Assembly: GCA_013398295.1 (NCBI GenBank)
Contig: VZSF01008860.1
Coordinates: 434,001-498,000, forward strand
Source of the DNA: Chionis minor
Taxonomy: Eukaryota > Chordata > Aves > Charadriiformes > Chionididae
Length of the DNA stretch: 64,000 nucleotides
Direction of reading: 5' to 3'
Of this stretch, positions 24,601-38,600 are shown one piece after another (position 1 is the first letter of the stretch; every line of letters starts with the position of its first letter). A program made the position numbers and the translations under genes. The notes under the pieces were generated by a model, which worked only from the letters and a program-made list of their open reading frames with translations, searched no databases and was not told the DNA's origin.

Positions 24601-26008
24601 AAATTCAAAGCTCAAATTGTCACCTTTTAAAAATGTAGCACCATCCAGAAGCTGCTTGGACTCAGAGTCTGCCTTGCAGACAGTGTCTAGCTGACGGTTA
24701 TCGTATTGCACCACAGGTTAAAGCTCCACTTTTACCAACTCCCCCTCCTTCCCTCAAAAAACCCACTCTAACATCAGGAACTTTTCCATTCACTTTACAT
24801 CTTTTTGGTTCTCAGCCTCAAGAAACTGGTATCCTACCTACAAAATGTATCCTACCCAGCAGATGAAATACGTGGTTTATCATCTGTCAGCGGACCTCAA
24901 GATCATTACTACTCTTCCACATACATCAAGGAGAAAAAGAAAAAAAAAGGAAGTCCTTAAGAGAAATTCATGTTGCATGACCATTTTTTTCTACAAATAA
25001 AGAGAGGTAAATAAAGGGATAAGAACTGCTGCTGTAAGAGAGAATAATTGTGAAGCTTTGCTAAGATATAGGCTCTACTTTGTCACTCAAGTAGTCTAAG
25101 AAAATGAGTTTCAATGACCTTTATCACCATAATTTACATATTTTCAAAATTTCTCCTCTGGCTCCCCATAACTTATTATAATCAGTTTTAGCTGCAGTCT
25201 GAAATTTTTCAGGGTGCTGCTGCTTAAACTGAGATGAAAATTCCTCTGAGAATTCTGCAAGTTTTAATTGTTGTCCACTGATGGAAGATGAGGGAAGATA
25301 TAACTGCGTTGCTGATACTTAATGTTTTACTTCTGATTTGCCAGCTATTTAACTGCATCCATGTGTTCCTTAGCTTTATTATTGTTTTTTAAAGAGCAAA
25401 CAAGGAAAGAAAAAATGCCAGGAGTATTGCCAATATTGCCTACTTTTTTTTCATCAAAGTTAACTTGTTTTTGTTAAAACATTATTTGTCATTATTCTTT
25501 TAAGAATTTAGGGAGCCCCAGCAATGGGGGTATCCTATCAAACTTTGGGTAATAATATTTTTCTTTTAGCATTGTTTAACATAGGTTTGCTTATACCAAG
25601 AAATAAAAAGTAATGCGTGTCTTCTCAAATACGTCTGCCTCATTCTTAAACATGAGGAAAGCTCAAAATGGAAACAAAACTAAGAAAAATTTGAGTTCTT
25701 CATGGCAAGGTTGAAAAGACTACTACAAAACAAACATCTGAGGAGCGTGCAACATATCTGAACCAAATATTTCCCAAGTCTTATTTAGCTTTCTCTAGGA
25801 CATTTTTCTCAACCTTGAACAACTCAACAGTAGCAGTTGCCTACAGTGTTGTCTTTAGAGATAGTACAAGTTTTTAGGCTCTCATCCCACTCTGTCCCTC
25901 TTTAACATTGTCACGTCACTGTATGCAAATAAATCTTCAGAACAATTCCCGAAGATCTCTTCTGACTCCTGCCTGTCTTCTAACCTCAGTAATACCTGTA
26001 GGCTACTT
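21651..26008. other. AT-rich non-coding stretch with a pyrimidine-rich patch
   Basis: No gene is recognised in 4.4 kb. The plus strand is strongly pyrimidine-rich from about 23918 to 24200, which produces the Ser/Leu/Phe/Pro-rich open frame at 23945-24223. An A run lies at 23878-23889. A minus-strand frame at 24427-24714 is open for 95 codons, but it starts at GTG with a stop just upstream, so it is not a convincing gene. Confidence 0.55.
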
Positions 26009-26150
26009 CATAGAATCATAGAATTGTAGATTGATTTGGGTTGGAAGGGACCTTAAAGATCATCTAGTTCCAACCCCTCTGCCATGGCCAGGGACACCTT
26101 CCACTAGACCAGCTTAGCCCCACCCAACCTGGCTGTGAACACTTTGAGGA
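26009..26150 (-). mobile_element. CR1 LINE 3' end, short fragment, minus strand
   Basis: The plus strand reads CATAGAATCATAGAATTGTAG, then GGTTGGAAGGGACCTTAAAG and ATCATCTAGTTCCAACCCC, which are the inverted 3' UTR and tail of a CR1. Only about 140 bp remain, ending near CTGTGAACACTT. It is an extreme 5' truncation. Confidence 0.95.
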
Positions 26151-27335
26151 ATGTGTTCATCATATTACTTCTTTCATTATCTCTGGTACTTAAAAGAATC
26201 CAGGTTAAAACACAGTTTCAAGTCCATCCAGAATTACACAAAGATTCCTCAATATGTTAATATTGAAATATGTTTAATATTTCTCAGCTCAGATTTGCTA
26301 CGCAGTTTAAGCAGTCTATTGATTTAACGTATTACCTGACTTTTTCCTTCCTGCATTGTATGATTTGCATTGAGAAGTGTTTCCTAGTCACAATTCACAA
26401 ACTATTCTCATAAAAAATATCATTGAGATAAAATAGCTGATAAAATTGCAATTTATATAATTGTAAATAAAATAGCAAATTCTGGATAATATTACAATAT
26501 TATACTATATTGCTGAGATTACTTGAAAGATCTCTGGAATATAACAATAATATTGTCAATTGTTTTACGATTTGGAGCATTCTTTTTACTTCACAACTTT
26601 TTCATCTTTATAGGTTCATTCTGCCACAGAATGCTGCAAGACCAATGAAGTTCAAAGCCTCTAATTTCCAAAGTATTTTCAGTCTGCAGTGTCTGGGTGC
26701 CTGTGCAAGGTTAGTGTGATAAGACCTAAAAGATAGCCTTCTATTACTCTTTTCAGTTAAATTAGCTTTGGGGTTGAAAACAAGTTGGACACCTCTTTAC
26801 AATAAAACTGCCTGGGCACTGTCATTGTAGCTATTAGAATATATTCCAATGACCTTTCATTAATATTAATCTGGCAAAGTTGAATTTTATGAATAATAAT
26901 AGAAAACAATTGCAAGATACCCCAGTGAGCTGGTAAAAATTAAACACGCATGGAGCATTCCTTCAGATACCACGTACTTCTTGTATATACCAACCCTCTA
27001 TCAAGCTATCCCAAGTCCAGTGAAAAGAAATCAATGATTCATGAAACTTGTACGCTGGTCTTCAGAACAATGAGTAATGCTTCTCTCACTTTTCTCTGTG
27101 GAGACAAAAAAATGCTGATTCACTTCTGTACTGAATCTGTGCAGAGCACTGATGCATGGGCTGAAGAAGTTCTGACAAAACAGAACAAAGAAGATGACAC
27201 CTAGGAAATCAAGGAAAACTTTTATTATATTCACTGAACGTGTAAATGTGTGGCTATATATGTATGTGTGCATATCGTATGTGTAAATGAAGTTGCATTT
27301 TCTTTGTTTGTGGCACTCTGCTTTGGGGTCTGTAA
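26151..27335. other. AT-rich non-coding stretch before the solo LTR
   Basis: No gene is recognised. It is rich in AATATT-type sequence near 26440-26560. The open frame at 26950-27204 has no family motif. Confidence 0.55.
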
Positions 27336-27340
27336 CAAGA
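27336..27340. repeat. left target-site duplication of the solo LTR
   Basis: CAAGA lies directly before the LTR start TGTCCTGG and matches the five bases directly after the LTR end. Confidence 0.92.
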
Positions 27341-27683
27341 TGTCCTGGTCTGAGGTAAAACAGGACCAATTTTGTTCAGTAACTCTGCTTTCTAACTAGG
27401 CCTCTTCTAACTGCTGAAATTAACAGCATATTGTGCAGAAAAATGCTCTTTCTCAGAGTGATAAGACCCACGTTTACAGCTGATGCCAAGGCACGGTATG
27501 CAGAGAGGCCCTTGCTTAGACTTATTGTGATAACGACCAAGGCCAGCCACCTTGTTATTTGCCCTGTTGGAGGGTTGGAAGCAGAGAGGTGTAGAGGGGT
27601 CCCATCTGTGGGGAGGAGCAGACAGGACAGGTGACCCAAAACTGACCGAAGAGTGTATTCCATCCCACCTGCATCATGCTCAG

Positions 27684-27690
27684 TATAAAA
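27684..27690 (+). promoter_or_regulatory. TATA box in the solo LTR
   Basis: TATAAAA occurs in CAGTATAAAAGCTGAGG, about 345 bp from the LTR start, and sets the LTR orientation as plus. Transcription would start roughly 25-30 bp further on. Confidence 0.8.
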
Positions 27691-28016
27691 GCTGAGGGAT
27701 CAAAGGGTCAGCTTCCATTTTTCAGTTGTTCCGGTTTTCCGTTTTATGGCTTCCAGCTCCTTCTCCGACTTGCTTGGGCTTTTGCTCTTGCTGGGACTCT
27801 TGTTTTTCTTCTTCAATGGCCGGCGTCCGAGGAGGACTCCATCGGTTCGTCTGCCTTTGATTCCGACCTGTGTGTTCCTGGATCCAGTTCCCTTCCGTCG
27901 CTGAGTCCAGTCTGGGACTTCCCCAGTGCCTGCTGGTGACGTGATTGTCATCCTGGGAGCTTGATACGGCTTTGTATATTCATTATTTTCTTTTGTAATT
28001 TTATTCTTTATATTTC

Positions 28017-28022
28017 ATTAAA
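28017..28022 (+). promoter_or_regulatory. polyA signal in the solo LTR
   Basis: ATTAAA lies in TTTCATTAAAGTAGTTTAG, about 120 bp before the LTR end. It is a common variant signal and is placed after the TATA box as expected in an LTR. Confidence 0.7.
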
Positions 28023-28136
28023 GTAGTTTAGTTCCTACTAAACTAGTCTCTCTTCTTCTCTCTCTCTTGCTCGGCAGGAGAGAGGGAACATCTGTCGCTC
28101 GGCTTGCTTGGGCCAATCCGGCCCAAACCCACGACA

Positions 28137-28141
28137 CAAGA
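28137..28141. repeat. right target-site duplication of the solo LTR
   Basis: CAAGA lies directly after the LTR terminal ACGACA and is identical to 27336-27340. This supports a single, recognisable insertion event. Confidence 0.92.
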
Positions 28142-31100
28142 TTTTTTAGGATGCTCTCACAGAAGTCAATAAATGGTTCGGGGTTTAGTTTGACGTACTA
28201 TCCATACAGACAACATTTAAACTCTGGCAGTTCATTAACTTTCCCTTAAGACTCACATGCAAACATTTTCATCCTCTCTCCATTTCTTAATGTTTGGCAT
28301 GACAAAAAAATGTATAGCTGTTTTATTTTAGGTTTTACTACAGCAGTGTAAGTCTCCTAGTTAGCAAATACATGAAGCTGCTTGTCTGTCTCATTCAAGA
28401 ATTCTTTAAGCAACAACTTTAAGTTAAACTGGGAGCTTAAGGCTGCAAATTACTTGGGCATTTCTACGGCACAGATAAATTAACATTGCCGCTGTCATTG
28501 GTGCTCTTCTGAGACCTCTCACTGTGCCGTTTTTATGGAGATCTAAATTGCTCATATATTCTTCTTCTTTTTACTGTATGTTTTTGAAGCAAGTTTCACT
28601 CTCTGTGAAAGCAGCAAGATTGGAACATGTGGACCTTTTCTTTTTTTTAAATAAAATCTGATAAGTAATAAGAGGAAATAAAATTCCCACATCTGACCTA
28701 CTGCTATGATTTGCCCTGATGATGAGAACCTCTGAAGGATGAAAGCAAGTTGTTCTTCAGTCCCATTCTGTATTCTTTTCCTTTTTTGTTGAGAAAGCCA
28801 ACAAATTTGTTAACAAATGCAAACTGCTATAGTGTTTTCTTTTCTTTTTATTTTCTGATGTGGAAAATTGGGCCACTAGAAACCAGACTGCCATCAGTGC
28901 ATTTCAACATGAAGCATGAAACTGCCTTCTGAAAGTAATATCTCTTACTTAAGAGTTTGAGCTTAGTAGTGGAAAGCCGATGTTTACTTTTAGAAATCTG
29001 ACCGCTACCCCTGAAGCAGTCATGAAATCTCTCATTTTAAACATAAAAATACTTCCAGATATAAAGATTGCTAAGAAGTAGTCTAAACCTATGTGACACA
29101 GCCTCTGAACACTGATGCTGTGTCTCTGACCACCATTTAGAATACAGTTACACTGATAATGTGTCACTGCTTCTTAAAAGAAGCAACTGGTGAAAGGACT
29201 TTTTTTTCTCAACTTGTAAGATCTGTTCTTGTCCTTCACTGAAAAACTAGACAGGAATTAATTAAACACAGTTAAATACTATCCCACTGCCAGATAGTCT
29301 GTTCCCAGTTGCTTATCCATTCTCCAGACGTGAGGCAGACAGTGGATGTTTCTCCTGGATCAGACTGACAAAGGCTGCAGGGATTATTTTTTGGAAGAAG
29401 TCTGCCTTTCCTTGCACTGATACATTTGCAAGGATCATCTGAGGATCTGGCTGTGAAGCAGACGGTCTTCAATCTCTCCTATTTTCTTTCCAGGGCACAT
29501 TTCAGCTTTGGCTTTTGATCTTTTGTGGTAGGGCTTTTGTTTACTAGAGGAGAGGAGGAGCTCCCCGGCCCAAGGAGTGCGAAGCAGTTGCCCTACTAGC
29601 CTGTGGTCAGGGATCACAAAGGACTAGAGTCACTGGTTTAGAATGCACCTCCCAGGCCTTTGATCCTAGTTATAAAAGTAATGAAGAACTCTCTTCTGAG
29701 CTCTGTGAAGATTTTAAAACTTTGTGTAGATGCTGGGGTGTTATGCGCTCAGAGAAACCATCAGGGTGGAATCAGTGCTCTGGCCTTCATTGATTTCCAT
29801 TTTTATGGACTATTTTATTATCTTTTTATTAGAAAGTGATTTCAATGTTGCCCTTTCATATCTGCTACCCTGAGGACAGCAAGATGAAAAATATTCAATG
29901 CTATCCTTTCTCCTTCATAACAGAAACTGGATATTTTGTTTGTAAGTGGGAAACAATCTCAGTCCCAGGTTTCATCTTGCTGTGCAATAGAAAATATGGT
30001 TTGATAGGTAATAGAAAACACATCTACTTTTACTATTATCCCATGAAATGATAAAATACATGATTTGATTTGTCAGGAGGTTTTGAACAAGTGACAGTCT
30101 TAATCTGGATTTTAAGGTACATAGCTGAGATCTCTAGTGTTTAGAAAGATTAAAAGAAAGAAAAATGTATTGAAATTTAGATAGCATGTGGCTGGCTAGA
30201 AATAATTCACATTCACCTCCTGAAGTGATTTATAATATAAGGTTTCTATAATTCATATTTTCAGTAACAATGGATTTTAGTGGTGTGTTCTTTTCTAATG
30301 CCCAAACTTAGAAGCGTACCTTCCAGTGCAAAATTACTTACCAATGTGAAGTATACTCTTGTAAGCGGTATCAGCTCCAAGAAAACATGCAAGCCAACTT
30401 GAACTGCAGGTAATACTATATATAACAGAAATACTGAAGACTATAATACAAGAAATGCCTATTACTCATTGCAAGCAAGCAGGATTTAGCTGTTGTGCTT
30501 CTGTGGTCCTCAAGGCTAACTGTAGGACACTTACTAAACTGTCTCCACAGTGTCTGTGGAAAATCTCATCTTAATCATCAGTTTTTCTCTCTGGATATAC
30601 AGACCTACCAGCACGTGTGCATGGCAGCTTGCACACTTAATCCATTGTTTTCTATCCCACCTCATCTATCTGTGTGCCAACTTACCTTTCCAAGGTGCCT
30701 TAGAGCTGCAGCTTTATGCTATTCATGGTGACTCACCAAGTCAAGTTTCTCCATGCTGTATGAAATCAGTGGGATTTGGACAGGTAATTTCAGTGCTATA
30801 AGCAGCTATGGTTGCACAGAAATCCTTTTAAGCAATCCAGTTTAAGCTCTTGAATAACACACCGTGAATTTCTGCCCAAATAGTATCTGTCACTGTGTTA
30901 AGACTATCTACGCAACAAGTGAAAAATCTATCATCAATAGCTTACTCCTTCTTTCCCTTAAATATCCATAGTAAATTGAGTGACTGCGGGTTTTAGGCCT
31001 TTTTTTTTTTTTTTTTCATTTGCTTTAAGGATGAAATATGTAGGTTTTTTAAGATAATAAGCATTTGGAAAGCATTACAGTCTAAAACAGCCTTAAAAAC

Positions 31101-34100
31101 ATCCCCTCAACTACAGTAAAATGTTTCAAGTTCCCCTTCCTGCCTGAGCCTTTCACAAGAAACTAGGAGAGAAGTGGAGGGGAGAGAGAGTGGAAGTGCT
31201 ATTGAAAACATTTAAACTTCAATCAAAGATGACACTAGATTACAATCCACAGACAATACAAGGAGTATGCTGTTGTGTGAACATAAGGATAAAGATTTTG
31301 CAAGTATTAGCAATCTCTGGGCTTGCAAAATGCATTTTGCTTTATAGCCACCGCATAATAGCATGTTTGCACAAGTGGGTCCTACCTGTAGACAGAAGCA
31401 TGCCTGAGGAATCAATGTAGTTAAGAAATAAAAACACAAAAATAAAATAGACTATACTAGTGATATGATAAATAAGTGTAGTTTCAGGACCTAGCTCTTG
31501 GTTGGCTAAAAAAAAAAAAAAAGCTCTATTTGCCATAAACCCAACAATGTTATTACAGGATCTTAGTTCAATTCAAGTTATAACCATCTGTTGAGCCCCA
31601 CTATCATTAAATTCTTCTCTCATTCTCACTTGTGCAACTACATCGAATAAAATAGGGTCATGTGGGCATATTTTCTATTCACAGAGTCTAAATGTATGAG
31701 TAGAAAATAAAACACCTCAGTGCATTTGAGGACAAATCTAGTCAGTAGGATCTTTATTGCATGCTGATTCTTAATGTAGCATTTACAGCCTGAAATCTTG
31801 GGATTTCTTTCTGTGTAACTGCACTCACTTCATTTTCTTTCATTTATCCACAAAATCTTTTCAAGATTACATGGTGACCTCCAAAGACAAAAAGTCTGAA
31901 GGCTAAAGTTATACTAAATCCATGGAAGAGATAGCAAAAAAAAAAAACCAAAAAACCCTGTTATTTTATATTTTAGGGGAAAAAGAATCCTGACCGCAAT
32001 AGGCTAAAGTTATAAATTTTCAGGCATGTTAATGCATTCAGGTAATGAAGACATAGTTGGTAGTGATGTCTCAGTACAAAAGATCATTTTAATAGCAGAT
32101 GGGATTGTGATGTTTGAGATTTTCTACATTTGTATTGGTCTTTAAAGAGTTACTCTAGTTTACAAGTCACTAAAGATACATTTAGCATCTACCTTATCTG
32201 CTGATCTTTATGTATTAGTTTCTTTTTGTTTGATAAAATGCTATAATCTGACCAATGCTCTTCAGTGTTTGGAAGTTAGTGACGTTAAACTACTTCTTAT
32301 CACAGACTCTGAATTTACTAGTTCATAACATGCTGTTCATTATCACTTCACGACTGCTAAACTGCATGAGACAGACTTTTTATTGCTTGTTGTATTGACA
32401 AAATTGCACTACAGGTGCCTTATATTTTAATGGTGGTTTAATGATGGTTATAATAGTTAGCATGCTATGAATTTATATCCAACACAGATTGACTCAGCAG
32501 TATAATGAATAAGCACACAAATACACTTAGTGAAGAGACTTTCAGACTCCCATAGGAACGGTCACTTACAAATTGCAGCATGCTAAACCAGAACTTCCTT
32601 GTTTCTGCTTGTTATACAAGGAACAGAGTGTTCATAATAAACTTCAAGTCAGTTTCAATTCCAGTTCAATTTCTCCCTATCTTACATTTATCAAGCTTCC
32701 TCAACATGCTTTTCACCATAAAGTCAATTTTAAAAGTACAAAAGCAGACCCCTGCCTTCTCTGTGACACTTTTTGCAAAACTGGCATGTAAGTCTCCCAC
32801 AAAGTCCAGTGTATTGCAGCCCAGTTTCCCCTACGGGCTACACACAGAGAGCAGCTTTGGTCCCACATTACGAGACTAGGCCACCTGACTTCCAGAGGTC
32901 CTGTACCATTCTCTGAATCTGTGAAATACAATAACACTAGTGTGTAAGAGCTCTCATGAGCGTGAAAAAATTAAATTCATATTCTTACAGATTTTTTGTT
33001 TGGATTGTTATCTTTGATTAATGCTTTCCTATGACTTGGGCATCCATAAGATCTTTTTTCCATGTGAGCTCACTGAGTTGTTCAACAACATGAAAGTTTC
33101 CACTGTAATGTCTCCTTCAGAGTAAGCAGAGGAGATGTGTTTCCTCTGCATGACTGCCTATTTCACCAGATGTTTCTTAGTGTAATTCCCAATGTGAAGT
33201 TTCTGTTGAGTTTATTTGGATGCTATCAGATTCAACAGTTGGCCTGCCCAAAGATGAATCAACTTTGTCCACCTTCCTCTGAAACTTCAACCTCTCCTGA
33301 CCATATATACCTCATTCTCTTGGGAAGCCTGGATAAAAATGAAAAGGAAATAAGACAACCTTTTCCAAAGTATCTTCAATAACACCTCATGTCTAGGAAT
33401 GTGAACTGGAAAACTTAAAATTTCGAAGGATTGACTTCTTAACTAAGAAGAAAGTGGCAATGGAGCAGAACAGTTTATGTTTTGTTATAGCTCAATGGTT
33501 AATTTGGATGAATTCTGGGCAGGAGACAAGACATATTTATTTTGTTCAGCATTTAATTAACTGTTTTTGCTTGGTTCTCGTTTTGTGTTTTCATTTTCCA
33601 TAATCAGAGCACTTAGCCGTCAGGATGACAGGTGGTTATATAAAACAGAAAATTAAAATAATTAAACCAGTCACTTGGGCTTATTTGTGCATCTCTGGGA
33701 TATCTGGCCTAAGAAAGTACCCCCTTCTCCAGCACAAAGAACCTGGAAAGATGAAGCAGTCCAGAACAGGCACAGTGTACGTTGTTCCTCACAGCTACTG
33801 TTTCACACTACTTGAAAAATCTGCTTTATCCTTATCCAAAGCTTGAGGGTTTTCTTTAAAATAGCGGCCAGGCAATTTAAGGATAGAATGAAAATGAAAA
33901 AGAAGATTCTCACATAGTCAAGGCTTTTGACCTGTAGTATTTCTTCATTTTCTTCAAAATAGGGTTTTCCAACCTCACTAAGTCTGGGGTTTTTTATTAT
34001 AAAGGAAGGAAGAAGAGGACTTTTGTTTCTCCAAGGCCTTCATTTAGTGGAAGGGGAAGAATCGCTCTCCTTTCAATACAGCTTCTGGAATGGAAATATA

Positions 34101-35600
34101 AAGGTTGGCCAGGGACTTTGAAGACTGAAAAATCTATGTCAACAACTCCTTAGAGTTTATTGAATTTGAATAGTCCCAGTGAAATGTTTTCAATTTGATA
34201 AATTATAAGAACCCTGGCTCAGAATTGGTTTTGGTACATTCTACTGGCACTGACACTATTCTTATCAGATGGATGTTCTCTTTATTCCAAGTTTTTGAAG
34301 AACAGGAAAAATTTTAGTACTAGGTGTAAGTTAGTATAATTGTTGACCAAGTAGACTGTATTGAAGAAAAATGTATTTTCTCCATCCATATTGTTGTCCC
34401 AAAGTGGGGTCATTTACGTGGTGTGCAAGACGTCAATGTACACAATATGCTCCTACAGGTGCATTCATATTGCAGTGACATTTATGGAGATTGGGACTCT
34501 GTTGTGTTACATAGCACAAGTGTACATATTTAGAAACATTTTATAAGATGAGAAGAAACCGTTGCCAGTAGCATTAATAGAGTATTACAGGGAATTACTT
34601 CTTTTGCTTCTGACATAGCCACCTCAGAAGAAGTGTATCAGAAAGAACAGATATGAACATGTATACAACTTTTCTGGAATCTGACCAAACCAAAGTATAA
34701 ATCACCATCCATCTCCCTGCAGACTGAACTCGTCTGTTACATTTCTGCTTCCATGGCACAGTACCTGCTGTTGGAATGCATTTCATCCTGATTCAGTTCC
34801 TTTCCATCTATCATCTTTGCTTAGATTTCCCTGCAAGGAGACTCTCTGCATTTTAGTCATGCCATCTGTGGCAAAGCCTCTATCTGCAAAATGGTCAAGT
34901 GTACTGTGGTGAATCATGCAGCAGTCATCCTAGGCAACATTTTGGTTTGCTAAGCTTTTATAAGAAATCTTGTAAATGGTTTCCATGGCAGTTTTTTTCA
35001 TGGATGTCATCTGTGCTGTGTAGTTCCTCTAGAAAGAGGTCCTTGAGAATCTTGAATGTCTATGCTGCTAAAAGAATACATTTGTTCTGATATAATTTCA
35101 TGGAAATAATCTCAGAGGAAATTTAACATTTCGTAGAAAGCCGCTGCCTGTGTCCATGGCTTTTGTTAAGGGTGACTTTGAACATTTGGTTTCCTAACGA
35201 ATATGGCACAAGGCACCTGTGCTAGAGGGCGTGCTTGTGATAGTACAGTAGAATGAAGCGATAACAGAAACTCAGGTTCAACATTGTTCATGTTGCTGTC
35301 AGCAGCCCTTTGTGACAGATGGCTATATCTGGATACCTGTAGTATGATTCTGAGGGTGGTTTTTTGGTTTCTTTCTGAACCTTTTTGCACTAGCTGTATG
35401 AATAAGTTTTATCTGTGTTTCTAGTTAAACAGCTTTCTAGGCAAACATGGAGAATCTGCTCAGGCAACCTCATCAACAGGCTGGCTGAGCAGAATTAGAG
35501 CCCTTTAAAGCTCATCTGAAACTGCTGCTGGAACATCTGAAACTGAAGAAGCCACTTTCAATAGAGGGATGACAAAAAAGGGCTGATTGAGGCTTTGTTT
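28142..35600. other. AT-rich non-coding stretch
   Basis: No gene, RNA gene or clear repeat is seen in 7.5 kb. Poly-T and poly-A tracts occur at about 31000-31017, 31510-31523 and 31936-31960. A patch at about 28420-28560 looks less degenerate than its surroundings and could be a conserved non-coding element, but this is only an impression. All short open frames lack family motifs. Confidence 0.55.
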
Positions 35601-38600
35601 GCACTGCCTTTAGTACACAGTCTCAAACTCAGGCTTGATTTTGGAGAGAAGGATGGTTACAGCAACAACAGAGGCATGGGCTGTGCATGAGTCTTTCCTT
35701 TGACCCATCCTCAATGGTCCTCTGCCTAAATCCCCTCCTGGGCAGCCTGTTCCTTTGCTTCATACTCGGTCCAGGTTCAGAGGTAGATGTGCAGTGCAGG
35801 TGGTCAGTGGTGAGCTCCAAGCTAGTGTCATAGAACAGAAGTAGCCTTGCAGGCTGTGCAGGGCATAAGAGGGAAATATTAGTTATTTAACGAACTAGAT
35901 TGGTCAAATATTATATTAATGATGGATTTTAAGACTAGCCAATGAGGCAGAGGGACAACTTAAAAATTATTGAATGCCTCTGACTGAGGAATCTGAAGAC
36001 TGTGTGATAAGGTAAGCAAGAGGTAGACACAACTTTACAGCCATGCTGGAAGGATACCTGTTAATTTTTTCTTTGGTTTTCCAGGCAATTTTTATTTGTA
36101 CCAGTGTCAGATGGCAGAATGTTTGTGTTTATCCCGTTTAAATTCTTATTTTTTTCTCTTTGAAGCAGGTTGAATTGAATCATACTTCAGAGTTAATTTC
36201 AGTTGGAAAGTAATTAGTAAGAAAAAATCTTCAGGTGCTGAAGGAAGATAAAGGCAATAAGTCTAAGACAAATGCAACAGTAAATCCACATATAATGTGT
36301 TGCTACTGTAGTTATCAGCTAAAGGTGAAGCCTACAGAATACAAAATTGATCTATATAGTACCATTTTAGACTGCACATGATCCACAGACAAAATCTCAT
36401 TAGTATAAACATGTGACAGAGAGGATACATTAACTCCTAGGTTTTTACTGATAAGGTTTCTGCACTGGAAAAATGAGCACATGTTAGTTAAAAGCAGATT
36501 TAGTGACCAGATTCATATGAAATAGATTTCATCAGAAGCATTCTTTCACCATTAGAATAAATTAGTCCATTAGCAAATGCTCACTCACGTTTATTACGTA
36601 CAAATTGTTGTATCATGAATACACTCTGCACCAAGCATTAATCTACACTGTCTTGCTAATAAAAATTCTCCACGAATCTGTTACTACAGATCGCAAGGAA
36701 CATCAGTCAGTAGTGATGCTTTACAAATCAGATCTAGTGGGGCAAAGCAGTCTAGCAGTGTATGTCTTGTTCCGTGACATGTAAAATCACCTGTATGCAT
36801 GCAACACTCGAGCTGCAAACATTCCAGTTTGCCAAGGGTGATGAAAAAATTTCAGTTACTTCTACAACATATGCTTACTGCATTCCAGTAATGCTTAACA
36901 CCCTCGTGTTTAACTTCATGGCAGTCAAGAGGGCATAACAGTGAAGTGAGATGACATAAATGAAGCGCAAAAAGCTGGAACAACTTCCTGTCTGTGTTCT
37001 GGCAGGTTGTGGAATATTTTCCAACCCAGCAAATAACCTCATTAATGCATTTAAAGGTAGGCTGACCAAAGTTGTGGTTAATGTACAATTGAGAAAACTT
37101 CAGAAGTAGCTTAATTAGGTTATATAGTTCTTTTCTGTTTCAAACTTTTCCAGTTTTAGGATATGAAGTAAAATTGCAGATCTTTTAGTAAAGCATTTCA
37201 AACATGCATAGCTGCATTTTCCACTACGCAAAACAAATCTTAAGTACTGGTACATTCTAGTTCAGCTTACTAATTCAGGAACACTTTAATATGAGGAAGG
37301 ATTCCACTGCCCATCAATGAAAGGAAAATCCTGTCAACTTTTCCCAGTGGTAGGAAAAGAAATGGATTGCTAATTCTGTTTGGTTTTGGTTTCGTTTTTT
37401 TTTTTTTTCTTCTGCAATTGCATAAATACCCATAAATATTTTCTGGCATAACTCCAGAGAGTTTCAAATGTAAAGGAGAAAACTCTTCAAATAATGATTG
37501 GACATGGCTTCACAATGATGAGGCAATAAAACATATTTGGGATGGTAATCCTTATTTATTACTGTTTTCAATGTATAATGGCAGCAGTTTGCTACATAAC
37601 ACAATGTTCATTTTGCTACTGTTTTCTTTTGTTGTGAGTGTAGGTGTATAATGGTTGGTGGTTTCCCATAAGCTGATAATTTGAAAGAATATCACTACCA
37701 CATACAAAGATTTGTAGATATTGGGGTATAATGATTCCCCTCATTCCAGTCTCTTCTGGGCTTTCCTAGTTGCACAATCACTACTTATGGATGACTGTAT
37801 ATACAGGGTCTTGTGTCTTCCTATTTCTATGGTCAATTTAGGTTCATATTTGAGACTCTTTCTCTGCTTTGAGCTTTTCACCAAATTGGACTTCAGGAGC
37901 AGCAAATACATATATCCACTCATTAGAATTCTGTCCATTGCAGGTTTTGACTTAATCCAATAGATTTTTGGGAAGGTATTTAACATGCAGTTTAGGATGT
38001 TGATATTTAAGTATTTACAACACAGTGTGTGAGTCAGTTACTTAAGCCTAGATACCAAGTGGTTTTTTAAGATCATATAAGGTATCCCATCTGGCTTACA
38101 GATACCAAACCGGAAAACATAAGTCTCCTATAGGTCTTATGTTGCATCTGCCAGACTGTGCAGACTTCTTAGTTGGCACTAGACTGCTATGTTCCAGTCT
38201 GGATGCCCATATGTGAGCTAGAAGCTCACATCATTCCCAGGAGAGATCTGGTAATTACAGTCACTGGATTATTGAAAGTTATTTAACTCATCCTTCTGTA
38301 GATGCTCATATTTCAACTGCGCAGCTCTCTTGAGTCCATTGGATTCAGTTGTGTGCAGATGTTATCAGAAAGTAGCACTATTTTGCTTTATATTATACTA
38401 GGGCAGCAGATTTGCAACCCCTCTATGTCTTCATATTTTCAAGTGGGAAATTTTCATCAGATGTATCTGATCTCTTGACTTGTAACTGTTTTTAATGTGT
38501 TTGCTGCAAACTAATAAGCAGCATTCTGAATCTTCAATAGGCTTGCTTTTCCAGCTCTGATTTGAATCCAGTTAGGATGCTGTTTTCTTCTATATGTCTT

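Larger units (their letters stand above)
27341..28136 (+). mobile_element. solo retroviral LTR (ERV, plus strand)
   Basis: The element starts TGTCCTGGTCTGAGG and ends CCAAACCCACGACA, so it has the TG...CA ends of an LTR. It is flanked by a perfect 5-bp duplication, CAAGA, on both sides. Inside, in order, are a U3 of about 340 bp, a TATA box, a pyrimidine-rich R region, an ATTAAA polyA signal and a C/T-rich end with TCTCTCTCTTGCTCGGC. No internal retroviral genes remain, so it is a solo LTR left by recombination between two LTRs. A 5-bp duplication fits the ERVL class better than ERV1 (4 bp) or ERVK (6 bp). The exact family needs a library comparison. Confidence 0.93.

Noticed and set aside
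24427..24714. 95-codon minus-strand open frame with charged and Cys residues
   Set aside because: It opens with GTG, has a TAA just upstream, lacks an ATG and matches no family I recognise. It could be a chance frame or an old gene remnant; I cannot support a gene.
27676..27951. Plus and minus open frames in the solo LTR (87 and 83 codons)
   Set aside because: They lie inside the LTR R region on both strands, without family motifs.
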